Of a stretch of DNA of 64,000 nt, positions 26,068-38,358 are shown one piece after another (the first letter of the stretch is position 1; each line of letters begins with the position of its first letter). Under the pieces are notes generated by a model. The model did not search any database. It had not been told where the DNA came from and worked only from the letters and a program-made list of their open reading frames with translations. Position numbers and translations under genes: made by a program. The stretch is from Bacillus sp. 1NLA3E (GTDB taxonomy: Bacteria > Bacillota > Bacilli > Bacillales > Cytobacillaceae). Where the stretch lies: assembly GCF_000242895.2 (NCBI RefSeq), contig NC_021171.1:4126001-4190000 (forward strand). Direction: 5' to 3'.

Positions 26068-26182
26068 CTTTTAGCCGATTTTGAGGTTCTATTAGCTAAT
26101 TCCAGCGTTCTTTTAGCGGATTTTGTCTTCCTATTAGCCGATTTTAAACTTCTTTTAGCCGATGCCATAATTTAGACACAAA
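26068..26182 (-). repeat. 21-bp-period intergenic array, locus 1
   Basis: Five units start at 26068, 26089, 26110, 26131 and 26152, spaced exactly 21 bp apart. Core CTTTTAGCCGATTTT, shown on the minus strand as AAAATCGGCTAAAAG. The last unit runs into GATGCCATAATTTAGACAC. It lies between the convergent NERD gene and eno, beyond the eno terminator. Confidence 0.8.
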
Positions 26183-26222
26183 AACATGAGTATTAATTAA
26201 ATTCAAACTCGCAAACCAACAC

Positions 26223-26250
26223 AAAAAAAAACGCCGGCAGCAGCCGGCGT
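26223..26250 (-). terminator. terminator of eno
   Basis: ACGCCGGC-AGCA-GCCGGCGT, a perfect GC-rich stem, followed by nine T on the minus strand, 22 nt after the eno stop. Confidence 0.92.
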
Positions 26251-26271
26251 CACGTAACATTCATTCACAAA

Positions 26272-27582
<1,311 letters not shown>

Positions 27583-27611
27583 TTAATAAATTGAATTATT
27601 TTTTAAAAATA

Positions 27612-27797
27612 AGCTCTGTTAAACTAGAATGTTGATTTCCGTTCCGGGCACTCGCTTTCCGCGGGGCGGGCGGTGAGCCTCCTCGGCGCTAAAGCGCCTT
27701 TGGGGTCTCACCTGTCCCGCTGCTCCCGCAGGAGTCTTCGCGCCCTCCACTCCAATCAACATTATGCAAAAAATCAACATTGAGCTTTACCACAGCC
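27612..27797 (-). repeat. MITE-like palindromic element copy B (intact)
   Basis: Runs from AGCTCTGTTAA to TACCACAGCC and has the same GC-rich core as copy A (reverse orientation). It sits between gpmI and eno inside the glycolytic operon. The flanks share AAAAT but no clear 8-bp duplication. This copy serves as the uninterrupted reference for the IS110 insertion in copy A. Confidence 0.85.
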
Positions 27798-27828
27798 AAA
27801 ATCGAACCTAGTCACCCATTAATTCTAC

Positions 27829-30136
<2,308 letters not shown>

Positions 30137-30191
30137 TTATCATAGTTATCTATAGTTGATGAGCCATCGATTGCTTCTTAGTTGCTCAAAA

Positions 30192-31376
30192 TTACTTATC
30201 GTTTAATGCTACAACACCTGGTAAAGCCTTGCCTTCCATAAATTCTAAAGAAGCACCGCCCCCAGTAGAAATATGACTCATTTTGTCGGCTAGGTCAAAT
30301 TTTTCAACCGCTGCTGCTGAATCTCCCCCGCCGATTACAGAATATGTATCGGTACTTTCTGCAAGTGCTTCGGCAACCGCTTTTGTTCCACCAGCAAATT
30401 TATCTATTTCAAATACTCCCATCGGTCCATTCCAGATCACCAATTTGGAGTTCTTGATTACATCGCTATATAGTTCGGCAGTTTTTGGTCCAATATCAAG
30501 TGACTGCCAGTCAGCAGGTATTTCATCAATGCCAACAACCTTAGAGTTCGCATCTTCCGAGAATTCATCTGCAACCACTGCATCGATAGGCATATAAAAT
30601 TTAACGCCTTTTTCTTCAGCTTTTTTGATAAAAGAAAGAGCTAAATCAATCTTGTCTGCTTCTAAAAGAGATTTCCCAATTTCATGACCCTGTGCCTTAA
30701 CAAACGTATACGCTAGGCCACCACCAATAATTAAATTATCAACTTTTTCAAGCAGGTTATCAATAACGCCGATTTTATCTTTTACTTTTGCTCCACCAAT
30801 GATAGCAGTGAATGGACGCTCTGGATTAGAAAGTGCTTTTCCAAGAACATCAAGCTCTTTTTGCATTAAAAATCCGGAAACTGCCGGAATGAAATGAGCA
30901 ATTCCTTCAGTAGAAGCATGGGCACGGTGCGCTGCACCAAATGCATCATTCACATAGAGATCAGCTAATTCTGCAAATGCTTTTGCTAATTCTGGATCAT
31001 TCTTTTCTTCACCAGGGTAAAAGCGAACATTCTCTAGTAAAAGAACGTCTCCCTCAGCAAGGGCACTGATTTCTGTTTTCACATTTTCTCCGAAAGCCTC
31101 GTTTGCCTTTTTCACTTCTTTTCCAAGAAGTTCTGACAAACGTTTGGCTACAGGAGTCAAACGTAATTCTTCAACTACTTGTCCTTTTGGACGTCCAAGG
31201 TGTGAAGCAAGTACCACTTTTGCTCCTTGTTCAACTAAATATTGAATAGTTGGAAGTGCAGCACGGATACGAGTGTCATCCGTTACTTGACCGTCTTTCA
31301 TTGGAACATTGAAATCCACACGACAAAATACGCGTTGACCCTTAACGCCAACATCTTTTACAGACTTTTTGTTCAT
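30192..31376 (-). CDS. pgk: phosphoglycerate kinase
   Basis: 394 residues from [22 protein letters not shown] lies 10 nt before ATG 31376, and the longer frame upstream is non-homologous. Signature [19 protein letters not shown], the nucleotide site [10 protein letters not shown]. It makes ATP from 1,3-bisphosphoglycerate. It follows gapA after a 274-bp gap with a terminator-like hairpin, which would lower pgk relative to gapA. Confidence 0.97.
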   Translation of the reverse strand: MNKKSVKDVGVKGQRVFCRVDFNVPMKDGQVTDDTRIRAALPTIQYLVEQGAKVVLASHLGRPKGQVVEELRLTPVAKRLSELLGKEVKKANEAFGENVKTEISALAEGDVLLLENVRFYPGEEKNDPELAKAFAELADLYVNDAFGAAHRAHASTEGIAHFIPAVSGFLMQKELDVLGKALSNPERPFTAIIGGAKVKDKIGVIDNLLEKVDNLIIGGGLAYTFVKAQGHEIGKSLLEADKIDLALSFIKKAEEKGVKFYMPIDAVVADEFSEDANSKVVGIDEIPADWQSLDIGPKTAELYSDVIKNSKLVIWNGPMGVFEIDKFAGGTKAVAEALAESTDTYSVIGGGDSAAAVEKFDLADKMSHISTGGGASLEFMEGKALPGVVALNDK

Positions 31377-31486
31377 ACAGGATGGTCCTCCTTTAATAAT
31401 AAAAATAATCTGGGTGGGTGATCCAACAGTTTTTCCCGAGAGCATAAGAAGTTTTTTGATTCCCAATATCTCGAAGTAAAACAATT

Positions 31487-31520
31487 AAAAAAATAGGGAG
31501 GGGGAATCATCCCCGCTCCC
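31487..31520 (-). terminator. attenuating terminator between gapA and pgk
   Basis: On the minus strand GGGAGCGGGGA-loop-TCCCCCTCCC, one bulge, then TATTTTTTT. It would end most gapA transcripts and let a fraction continue into pgk, as is known for this operon in B. subtilis. Confidence 0.7.
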
Positions 31521-31650
31521 CTTTTATCCCTACAGACTGGCATGCCAATCAAGGGGATTGAAAAACCATCTAATATATAAGGGGTTTGTAAGACAATAGT
31601 CTAGACACACCCTTTACCATTATAGACTTCTACGGAACCAATATCCAATT

Positions 31651-32658
31651 TTAGAAACCTTTTTTGCCCATAAAATCAGCAAGGTCTACGACACGGTTAG
31701 AATAACCAGTTTCGTTATCGTACCAAGAAAGAACCTTAACCATGTTGCCTTCCATAACCATTGTTGAAAGTGCATCGATTGTAGAAGAAGCTGCGCTACC
31801 ATTAAAGTCAGTAGATACAAGTGGAAGCTCAGTGTATTCTAAAATACCTTTTAATTCGCCTTCAGCTGCTGCTTTAAGCGCACCATTGATTTCTTCTGCT
31901 GTTACACTTTTTTCAAGCTCAGCAACTAAGTCAACGATAGAAACGTTTGGAGTCGGTACACGCATAGCCATTCCGTTCAATTTTCCTTTTAATTCAGGAA
32001 GAACTAGAGCAACCGCTTTTGCAGCACCAGTTGAAGTTGGGATCATGTTTTCTGCAGCTGCACGAGCACGACGATAATCTTTGTGTGGTAAATCTAAGAT
32101 TTGTTGGTCGTTAGTATATGAATGAATAGTTGTCATCATACCGCGTTTGATACCAAAGTTGTCATTTAAAACTTTAGCAAATGGAGCTAAACAGTTTGTT
32201 GTACAAGATGCGTTAGATACGATGTGGTGGTTAGCTGCATCGTATTTATCTTCGTTAACACCCATAACGATTGTAATATCTTCGTTGCTTGCTGGTGCAG
32301 AGATGATAACTTTTTTCGCTCCAGCTTCAAGATGTTTTGCAGCATTATTACGGTCAGTGAAACGACCAGTTGATTCAACAACTACTTCAACACCAAGACC
32401 GCCCCAGCCAAGTTGTGCAGGATCGCGCTCAGCAAGAACTTTCACACGGTGGCTACCCACTACAAGATACTCGCCATCAACAGTTACTGTTTCTGCTAGT
32501 TTGCCGTGAACTGTATCATATTGTAAAAGATGTGCTAACATATTTGCATCAGTTAAGTCATTCACTGCTACGATTTCAACATTCGGGTTTTTTAAAGCAG
32601 CCCGGAATACATTCCGTCCAATACGTCCAAATCCATTAATACCCATTTTTACTGCCAT
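31651..32658 (-). CDS. gapA: glyceraldehyde-3-phosphate dehydrogenase (glycolytic)
   Basis: 335 residues starting [24 protein letters not shown] lies before ATG 32658. NAD-binding [10 protein letters not shown], catalytic cysteine in [12 protein letters not shown], and WYDNETGYS. It directly follows cggR, so it is the glycolytic GapA and not GapB. A GGGGATTTCCCC hairpin at ~32702 in the cggR-gapA gap may protect the processed gapA mRNA, as in B. subtilis. Confidence 0.97.
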   Translation of the reverse strand: MAVKMGINGFGRIGRNVFRAALKNPNVEIVAVNDLTDANMLAHLLQYDTVHGKLAETVTVDGEYLVVGSHRVKVLAERDPAQLGWGGLGVEVVVESTGRFTDRNNAAKHLEAGAKKVIISAPASNEDITIVMGVNEDKYDAANHHIVSNASCTTNCLAPFAKVLNDNFGIKRGMMTTIHSYTNDQQILDLPHKDYRRARAAAENMIPTSTGAAKAVALVLPELKGKLNGMAMRVPTPNVSIVDLVAELEKSVTAEEINGALKAAAEGELKGILEYTELPLVSTDFNGSAASSTIDALSTMVMEGNMVKVLSWYDNETGYSNRVVDLADFMGKKGF

Positions 32659-32821
32659 TATTTTTTCCTCCTTTAAGATATACAAATTAAATTTATATAA
32701 AGGGGATTTCCCCAGTATTAACTTTTTGTGATAAGACATAGTCAAATCAGATGTGATCAAACAGCACTATTTTAAAAAAATGCCTTTAAAATTAGGATAT
32801 GCTTGATATCCTTAACTGCGA

Positions 32822-33844
32822 TTATCCTTTTAACAGCTGTTTTGCTGCACCCTCATCGGTAATTAGGATCGTTGAGGAAGGGGCTTGTTTCATATATGCT
32901 CGAATCGCCTTTGCTTTTGATGCTCCACCAGCCACGGCAATAACGTGGTTAATGTTAGTTAAATCCTCAAGCTGGAGGCCAATAGTTAGGACTTTATGAA
33001 CAACTTCACCGGTTTCATTGAAATAATATCCAAAGGATTCACCGACTGCGTTCCCACTTTTGATTTTTTCAATCTCTTCTGGTGGTGTATTGCGGCGTTC
33101 TGCCATTATAATAGCGTCTCCAATACCGTGTAAAACCATGCTTGCAGATTGAACTAAATTTAAGACCTCAGTAATATATGGTTCCTTAATAAATGAATCG
33201 TATATTTCTTGACTCACTTGATCGGGTACGTAAAAGACTCGGTGTTTTGCTCCTGCCTTCTCCGCCATACGTGCGCAGATTGTATTCGCTTGGTTTTTGA
33301 CAACCTCTCCGATTCCGCCACGTGCTGGTACAAACAGTAACTTTTTTTCACGAAGGTCAGGGGTTAGCATTTCCGCAACCCATGCCATTGTTGTTCCACC
33401 TGTCACAGCAATGATATTTTCCCCATGTAAAAGCTCGTTCATACAATTCGCAGTAGCTCGACCTAACTCACTTTTAACCCAAGGCGATTCGTCGCTATCA
33501 CCCGAAACAACGAGTACTCGTTTGATATTGAGCTGACGTTTTAATTGCCGCTCGATTTCATCGATGCCCGTAACTTCCCGCATGACACTTTCAAGGTTTA
33601 TAAGAATTTTTGTTCCCTCTGAGGTCAAACTCATTCCAACACTTGAGATGTCAATTAAATCTTGGTCTTTAAGAAATTCCACTTCGCTGCGAAGAACTCT
33701 TTCAGTTAAGCTAAGACTTCCAGCTAAACTTCTTCTTCCAACTGGTTGCATGATATTTATGTATTGAAGAATTGAATAGCGCTTTTGCATAACTTCTAAG
33801 AGGTCAGGTAATAATCTTTTTTGTAAATCGATTATTGAGTACAT
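32822..33844 (-). CDS. cggR: central glycolytic genes regulator CggR
   Basis: 340 residues of the SorC/DeoR-like family: N-terminal winged HTH (about 25-80, GRRSLAGSLSLTERVLRSEV) and a C-terminal sugar-phosphate sensing domain (AVTGGTTMAWV, FVPARGGIGE). It represses the gapA operon, including itself, and is released by fructose-1,6-bisphosphate. AAAGGAG precedes the ATG. Its operator is present at 33865-33900, immediately upstream. Confidence 0.97.
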   Translation of the reverse strand: MYSIIDLQKRLLPDLLEVMQKRYSILQYINIMQPVGRRSLAGSLSLTERVLRSEVEFLKDQDLIDISSVGMSLTSEGTKILINLESVMREVTGIDEIERQLKRQLNIKRVLVVSGDSDESPWVKSELGRATANCMNELLHGENIIAVTGGTTMAWVAEMLTPDLREKKLLFVPARGGIGEVVKNQANTICARMAEKAGAKHRVFYVPDQVSQEIYDSFIKEPYITEVLNLVQSASMVLHGIGDAIIMAERRNTPPEEIEKIKSGNAVGESFGYYFNETGEVVHKVLTIGLQLEDLTNINHVIAVAGGASKAKAIRAYMKQAPSSTILITDEGAAKQLLKG

Positions 33845-33864
33845 GGTAATGTTCTCCTTTACTG

Positions 33865-33900
33865 GTCAAAAAATGTCCCACATAGACATATTGTGTCCCG
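33865..33900 (-). promoter_or_regulatory. CggR operator
   Basis: Minus strand CGGGAC-N6-TGTC-N4-TGGGAC-N6-TGAC, matching the known tandem CggR operator layout (CGGGAC-N6-TGTC twice, 4 nt apart) with one mismatch per second-half element. It lies 20 nt upstream of cggR. Confidence 0.88.
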
Positions 33901-33908
33901 CTTGTTGC

Positions 33909-33953
33909 AAAAAAAATCACTCCTTAACCTAAGGCTCATTCTAGCAGGAGTGA
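33909..33953 (-). terminator. terminator of the glutaredoxin-like gene
   Basis: TCACTCCT...AGGAGTGA stem with eight T on the minus strand. It lies just upstream of the CggR operator and insulates cggR from rpoN transcription. Confidence 0.8.
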
Positions 33954-33967
33954 AATGAAAATTCAAC

Positions 33968-34225
33968 CTAAAAAAAAGATATTTTTTTTTGCAAACGCTT
34001 AACTAAAAAATCTTTCTCAATTTGTCCATATTGAACTTCTTCTCCATCAATTACAACGACCGGAATCATGATTCCATAAAACTCTGTAAGCTTGTCATCT
34101 GAGTCAATATCGATTTCCTCAAGGTCGAAGTCAAACTCAGATTTCAATTCGGATAAAATCACTTTTGCCTTTTCGCATAAATGGCATTTATTTCTGGTAT
34201 AGAACTTTACCTGCACTTGGGCCAC
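33968..34225 (-). CDS. glutaredoxin family protein (DUF836-like)
   Basis: 85 residues with a CHLC redox pair near residue 14, followed by an alpha/beta thioredoxin-like fold and the cis-proline segment IMIPVVVIDG. The start is uncertain: the GTG at 34225 lies only 2 nt after GGAG, while the GTG four codons on has 11 nt spacing. It follows rpoN by 8 nt and is probably co-transcribed with it. Its partner protein is unknown. Confidence 0.85.
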   Translation of the reverse strand: MAQVQVKFYTRNKCHLCEKAKVILSELKSEFDFDLEEIDIDSDDKLTEFYGIMIPVVVIDGEEVQYGQIEKDFLVKRLQKKISFF

Positions 34226-34233
34226 TTCTCCTT

Positions 34234-35550
34234 CTAGTCGAATCTTTTTCTTTTGGAAGATGAGGGGATTCCTAACTGTTCTCGATATTTTGCGATTGTT
34301 CTTCGCGAAACGTCAATCCCTTCTTGCTCCTTTAAAAGTTGAACCATTTCTAAATCTGAAAAAGGCTTCTGTTTGTTTTCAGCTTTAAATAATTTTTCCA
34401 TCGCTGTTTTTACTGTGTTTGATGATATCGATTCATTTGACACTGACTCGATTGCATTCGTAAAAAATGTTTTGAGTTCAACTGTCCCAAATGGAGTTTG
34501 CACATATTTTTCGCGCACGGTTCTACTAACTGTTGATTCATGTATTTCTAGGTCTTCAGCTATCTCTTTCATTGTCATTGGTTTTAGAAAATCAGGGCCT
34601 TTTTTAAAAAATTCCTGTTGTTTATCTACTATTTTGCTAGTCACATTGACTATTGTTCTTTGACGTTGTTCAATGCTCCGGATAATCCAATGATAATCCT
34701 GTTGCTTATCATGAAGGAACTCAGTAACCTTCTGATCTTGATACGAAGTTAAATTTTTAAAGTATTCCTTATTGAATTGGATTTTCGGAAGGATGTTATC
34801 AAATAATCGGACGACAAACTGTTCGCCATCATGAACGACCATTACATCTGGAATGACGTATGGCGCTCTTTCATAATGGAAAGCTGCCCCAGGCTTTGGA
34901 TTTAAAGTTAAAATATAATCAGATACTTGTTGGATTTCCTTTAATTCAATGGAGAGGATTTTCGATAGCCCTTTCCACTTTTTTTCTGCAAACATTTTAA
35001 AGTAGTCAGAAACAATGGTCTCAGCTCGATGATTTATGGGGGACTGCCGACGAATTTGCAAAAGTAAGCATTCCTGTAAGTGACGTGCCCCAATTCCAGC
35101 TGGCTCGACTTGTTGTAAAATTGATAAGCAGCTTTCTGCCTCAGCTAATGAAAGATGAAAATGGTCGGAAAGCTCTTTTAAATCTCCTGTAAAATAACCA
35201 TTGTCATCCAAGTGATCAATAAAATGTGTTACAACCTTGCGAAGATGTGGAGACATAGTCATATCCTGAATTTGAGGATATATGTGATCTGTCAAGGTAA
35301 ACCGCTGATCACTGATTTGTTCAATCCAGGCTTTATCAGAGGTTTTTAGACCCATCCCTCGTTTTTTCTGGCGGTAGACATCAATTTTGCTACTTTCAAA
35401 CTGCAATAAAGGATTTTCCAGTGCCTTGCTTTCAAGGAAATCGACAAGCTCAATGCTTGAAAATTGTAAAAGTGCGATGGCCTGTGAAAGTTCTTGCGTC
35501 ATTGCTAGCTTTAAAGTTTGTTGCTGCCATAATCCTGCTTTTAAATCCAT
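34234..35550 (-). CDS. rpoN: RNA polymerase sigma-54 factor (SigL)
   Basis: 438 residues from MDLKAGLWQQQTLKLAMTQE (AGGAGG upstream of ATG 35550; the longer frame is not homologous). It has the glutamine/leucine-rich activator-interaction region, core-binding domain, HTH (MKEIAEDLEIHESTVSRTV) and the RpoN box SRRTIAKYRE near the C-terminus. It directs transcription with enhancer-binding proteins (in Bacillus, amino acid use and similar). No sigma-54 promoter was seen in the window. Confidence 0.97.
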   Translation of the reverse strand: MDLKAGLWQQQTLKLAMTQELSQAIALLQFSSIELVDFLESKALENPLLQFESSKIDVYRQKKRGMGLKTSDKAWIEQISDQRFTLTDHIYPQIQDMTMSPHLRKVVTHFIDHLDDNGYFTGDLKELSDHFHLSLAEAESCLSILQQVEPAGIGARHLQECLLLQIRRQSPINHRAETIVSDYFKMFAEKKWKGLSKILSIELKEIQQVSDYILTLNPKPGAAFHYERAPYVIPDVMVVHDGEQFVVRLFDNILPKIQFNKEYFKNLTSYQDQKVTEFLHDKQQDYHWIIRSIEQRQRTIVNVTSKIVDKQQEFFKKGPDFLKPMTMKEIAEDLEIHESTVSRTVREKYVQTPFGTVELKTFFTNAIESVSNESISSNTVKTAMEKLFKAENKQKPFSDLEMVQLLKEQEGIDVSRRTIAKYREQLGIPSSSKRKRFD

Positions 35551-35661
35551 CTTCACTCCTCCTGCCCTTATTTTACACCACAGAACAGATATGTTCACGA
35601 ATATTAGATACAGTTATTTTCATCATATTCTCAGAACAAAGAAGGATGATTTAATAAGTCT

Positions 35662-35792
35662 GTTGATTTCCGTTCCAGACGCTTCGCTTTCCGCGGGGCG
35701 GGAGGTGAGCCTCCTCGGCGCCTAAGCGCCTGCGGGGTCTCACCTGTCCCGCTGCTCCCGCAGGAGTCTTCGCGTCTTCCACTCCAATCAAC
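35662..35792 (-). repeat. MITE-like palindromic element copy C (core form)
   Basis: Core only, from GTTGATTTCCG to CTCCAATCAAC, without the outer GGCTCTGTTAA/TTAACACAGCC ends. Upstream of rpoN. Palindromic segments CCTGCGGG and GGCGCTTAGGCGCC are kept. The strand is given relative to copy A. Confidence 0.8.
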
Positions 35793-36220
35793 CAATAAAT
35801 AATAAAAATAAGTGGTGAAATCAATGTTTAAGCCAAAAGAGTCTAGCCAAAAAGAATATGAAATTTGTGTCTACTAATGAATTAATATAGCAATAATAAC
35901 AGACGCCCTACTGATCCCCATATTCTTTTTAAAATGATGTTTATTGGTTAACTATATGGCATTCATTTTGAACCTCAATTAGAAAGGAAAATAAGAACAA
36001 ACGTCGCCTACCGCTGGTTTTTAGGTTTGAAATTCAAGGACTCAGTAATATTATAATGACTTAAACAAGGCAATAGAAGAGGATAGAATCAATCACGAAA
36101 AAAGTCCATTAAAAGAAAAGGAGAAAGTGAAAGAGACTAAGGAAATTCAAGTAAGTAAATGCTTTATAAATTTAGAAAGGCTCTTTTCCTAAATTTTGTT
36201 GCTCTCTGAATTTATATGTT
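35793..36220. other. gene-free stretch upstream of rpoN
   Basis: No frame with a ribosome binding site or recognisable homology. AT-rich sequence between MITE copy C and the repeat block at 36.2 kb; probably decayed DNA. Confidence 0.5.
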
Positions 36221-36465
36221 CCCACTAAGCGGTGGTTTCGAACAGCTTTGGTGAATTCAAGGACACTCATAGGTAAAGGGCTCAAAGAACTGCTATGATG
36301 CCCAAAAATTCAAGAGTGCATAAAAAAGGGAATCAAAGAGTAATATGATGACCGAAATCAAAGAGCCGTGGAAAAATAGTAATCAAAGACCCGTTATGAT
36401 GCCCAAAATCCGAAGCGTCTCCCAAATGAGTGGCGGATTCGGACAGCTTTGGTGACTGCAAGGGA
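36221..36465. repeat. 25-bp-period array flanked by direct repeats
   Basis: Units begin at about 36282, 36308, 36333, 36358 and 36383 (25-26 bp apart), consensus TCAAAGAG...TATGATGCCCAAAA, degenerate. Two ~45-bp direct repeats containing ACAGCTTTGGTGA frame the array (36221-36264 and 36421-36465). No gene inside. Confidence 0.65.
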
Positions 36466-36609
36466 TTCGCTACTGCTGGTTACGGGGATTGAAGAATGTA
36501 AGTGAACAGGCTCTCCTTACTGCAGCCTGCCAAAACATAAAAAAGATTGCAACGCATTTAGTCAGGTTGGATAGGGTGGGTTGCAATTCTTTCGGTTGAT
36601 TTGCTCACT

Positions 36610-36739
36610 GTTGATTGGAGCGGAAGGTGCGAAGACTCCTGCGGGAGCAGCGGACAGGTGAGACCCCGCAGGAGCGTTAGCGACGAGGAGACTCACCGCC
36701 CGCCCCGCGGAAAGCGAAGCACCTGGAGCGGAAATCAAC
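36610..36739 (+). repeat. MITE-like palindromic element copy D (core form)
   Basis: GTTGATTGGAG to GGAAATCAAC, same orientation as copy A and opposite to copy C, about 800 bp away. It lacks the outer inverted repeats. Short open frames here are by-products of the repeat. Confidence 0.8.
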
Positions 36740-36857
36740 AGATCCGCTAGCATAGACAAATTGGCATTTAATGATCTGACAAAATAAATATTGCCGAGAA
36801 AATAACCTTTTTCGACAATCTGACTTTAGGCCTAGCCTAGAGTTTTCTTTTTCATAA

Positions 36858-36892
36858 TAAAAAAACCTCTTACCCTAAGTAGGTAAGAGGTT
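36858..36892 (-). terminator. terminator of the tRNA-Arg gene
   Basis: AACCTCTTACC-N7-GGTAAGAGGTT, perfect 11-bp stem, followed by TTTTTTTATT on the minus strand. Confidence 0.9.
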
Positions 36893-36897
36893 AGTGA

Positions 36898-36969
36898 TGC
36901 CCTCGGCAGGAATCGAACCTGCATTTCAAGCTTCGGAGGCTTGCGTGCTATCCGTTGCACCACGAGGGC
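36898..36969 (-). tRNA. tRNA-Arg (anticodon CCG)
   Basis: 72-nt cloverleaf on the minus strand: acceptor GCCCTCG/CGAGGGC, D-arm GCAACGGATAGC, anticodon stem CAAGC/GCTTG with loop CTCCGAA (anticodon CCG, reads CGG), T-arm TGCAGGTTCGATTCCTGC. CCA is not encoded. Confidence 0.95.
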
Positions 36970-37132
36970 ATATAAAATAAGCAGTACGATTACATATTAT
37001 ATGGTATGTTTAACTTGTTTGCAAGCACTGTTTTTTGTTTAAAAAAATGTGAATGGGTTATGCTGAAAAACAGGCCTATTTTTTTACATAAAAAGTTGTC
37101 GAAAGAATCATCATCATTAGCAAAGCGATTTG

Positions 37133-37162
37133 TTTGACCTTAATTGACCATCAGTGTATGAT
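37133..37162 (+). promoter_or_regulatory. clpP promoter overlapped by a CtsR box
   Basis: TTTGACC-TTA-ATTGACC (37133-37149) matches the CtsR heptad repeat with one mismatch. The -35 TTGACC (37134-37139) lies within it; a 17-nt spacer leads to the -10 TATGAT (37157-37162). Repression by CtsR and heat induction are expected. The remaining gap, 36970-37132, shows nothing else. Confidence 0.85.
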
Positions 37163-37241
37163 TACATTACATAAGATAAAGTTACATTTATCGATGAAAG
37201 AGGTCTACCTAGTAATTTTCAGATTAAAGGAGGAACAGAAA

Positions 37242-37847
37242 ATGAATTTGATTCCTACAGTAATTGAACAGACTAACCGTGGCGAGCGGGCATATGATAT
37301 TTACTCTCGTCTATTAAAAGATCGCATTATCATGCTTGGAAGCGCAATTGATGACAATGTTTCCAACTCGATTGTTGCGCAATTGTTGTTTTTAGAAGCA
37401 GAAAATCCTGAAAAAGATATATCCATTTACATCAATAGTCCTGGTGGAAGCATTACAGCTGGAATGGCTATTTACGACACAATGCAATTCATCAAACCTG
37501 ATGTACAAACAATTTGTATCGGTATGGCAGCTTCAATGGGAGCATTCCTACTTGCAGCTGGTACTATTGGAAAGCGTTACTGCTTACCAAACAGTGAAGT
37601 CATGATTCACCAACCACTTGGCGGAGCACAAGGGCAAGCAACGGAAATTGAAATCGCTGCAAAGCGCATTCTATTCCTTCGTGATAAACTAAATGGTATC
37701 TTAGCAGAGCGTACTGGTCAACCACTTGAAGTGATTGGACGAGATACTGAGCGTGATAACTTTATGACTGCTGAAAGAGCAAAAGAGTACGGTCTTGTCG
37801 ACCACATCATTTCTCGCAGCAAAATTAGCGAAAAAAAGGATAAATAA
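37242..37847 (+). CDS. clpP: ATP-dependent Clp protease proteolytic subunit
   Basis: 201 residues from [20 protein letters not shown] (AAAGGAGG upstream). Catalytic serine in GMAASMGAF, histidine in VMIHQPLGG and aspartate in RDTERDNF. It forms the barrel that degrades unfolded and regulatory proteins with ClpX/ClpC, including tmRNA-tagged ones. The only plus-strand core gene of the middle region. CtsR control as described for the promoter. Confidence 0.98.
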   Translation: MNLIPTVIEQTNRGERAYDIYSRLLKDRIIMLGSAIDDNVSNSIVAQLLFLEAENPEKDISIYINSPGGSITAGMAIYDTMQFIKPDVQTICIGMAASMGAFLLAAGTIGKRYCLPNSEVMIHQPLGGAQGQATEIEIAAKRILFLRDKLNGILAERTGQPLEVIGRDTERDNFMTAERAKEYGLVDHIISRSKISEKKDK

Positions 37848-37852
37848 TTAAG

Positions 37853-37997
37853 AAAAGCGGAAACGCCAGGTTAGCGACGTATGGACTGGAGCAACCGACT
37901 GAGATAAAGGAAACACGGAGAGCGATAGCGATTCGATGTTGACTTATCGTAGGGAGGTGGGTGAAGTCCACTAGTCGCTTGGCGTTGGAGCTAGACA
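37853..37997. repeat. structured ~145-bp dispersed repeat
   Basis: Ends pair as AACGCCA...AGCGAC with GTCGCT-TGGCGTT; inside are GGACTGGAGC, GAGATAAAGGAAACACGG and GAGAGCGATAGCGA blocks. I recall near-identical sequence as a common intergenic repeat of Bacillaceae genomes; only one copy is in this window. Could be transcribed with clpP. Confidence 0.6.
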
Positions 37998-38042
37998 GTT
38001 ATCTAATTCAAAGTTTTATAATTTCTTACTTTATTAAAAGTG

Positions 38043-38077
38043 AAAACTCGCGCTCAACTTTTGAGCGCGAGTTTTTT
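38043..38077. terminator. bidirectional terminator clpP / crh
   Basis: 15-bp perfect stem AAAACTCGCGCTCAA / TTGAGCGCGAGTTTT with a 3-nt loop and T-runs on both sides. It serves the convergent clpP and crh units. Confidence 0.92.
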
Positions 38078-38333
38078 ATGCATCATGAGAAATATATGAA
38101 ATAAGTGCTTCAATTGCTTCCGTTTCATCACTGCCGTTGGCGATTAATGCCACCTCAGATCCGGAACTAATTGCTAAGCTCATTAATCCCATAATACTTT
38201 TTGCATTAACCTTTTTTCCGTCTTTTTCTAAAAAAATATCGGCTGAAAATCGATTAGCTTCTTGAACAAAAAGCGCTGCAGGGCGTGCTTGTAAACCTGT
38301 TTTTAGCCTAACCTTTACCTGTTTTTCTAACAT
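38076..38333 (-). CDS. crh: catabolite repression HPr-like protein Crh
   Basis: 85 residues. Residue 15 is glutamine (KTGLQARPA) where HPr has the phospho-histidine, while Ser46 (NAKSIMGL) is kept. This is the diagnostic difference of Crh, which is phosphorylated by HprK on Ser46 and acts as CcpA co-factor but not in PTS transport. AAAGGGGAG precedes ATG 38333. Last gene of the yvcI-rapZ-yvcK-whiA-crh unit, the Bacillus order; HprK is encoded at 54 kb. Confidence 0.97.
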   Translation of the reverse strand: MLEKQVKVRLKTGLQARPAALFVQEANRFSADIFLEKDGKKVNAKSIMGLMSLAISSGSEVALIANGSDETEAIEALISYISHDA

Positions 38334-38358
38334 CCCAATTTCTCCCCTTTGGATATCT

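Noticed and set aside
26068-26182. CRISPR-like array
   Set aside because: Units are contiguous 21-bp degenerate repeats without unique spacers, and no cas gene is present. The same holds for the arrays at 44.75 and 63.23 kb.
38076-38333. HPr (ptsH) instead of Crh
   Set aside because: Residue 15 is glutamine rather than histidine, and the neighbours are whiA, yvcK and rapZ; ptsI is absent.
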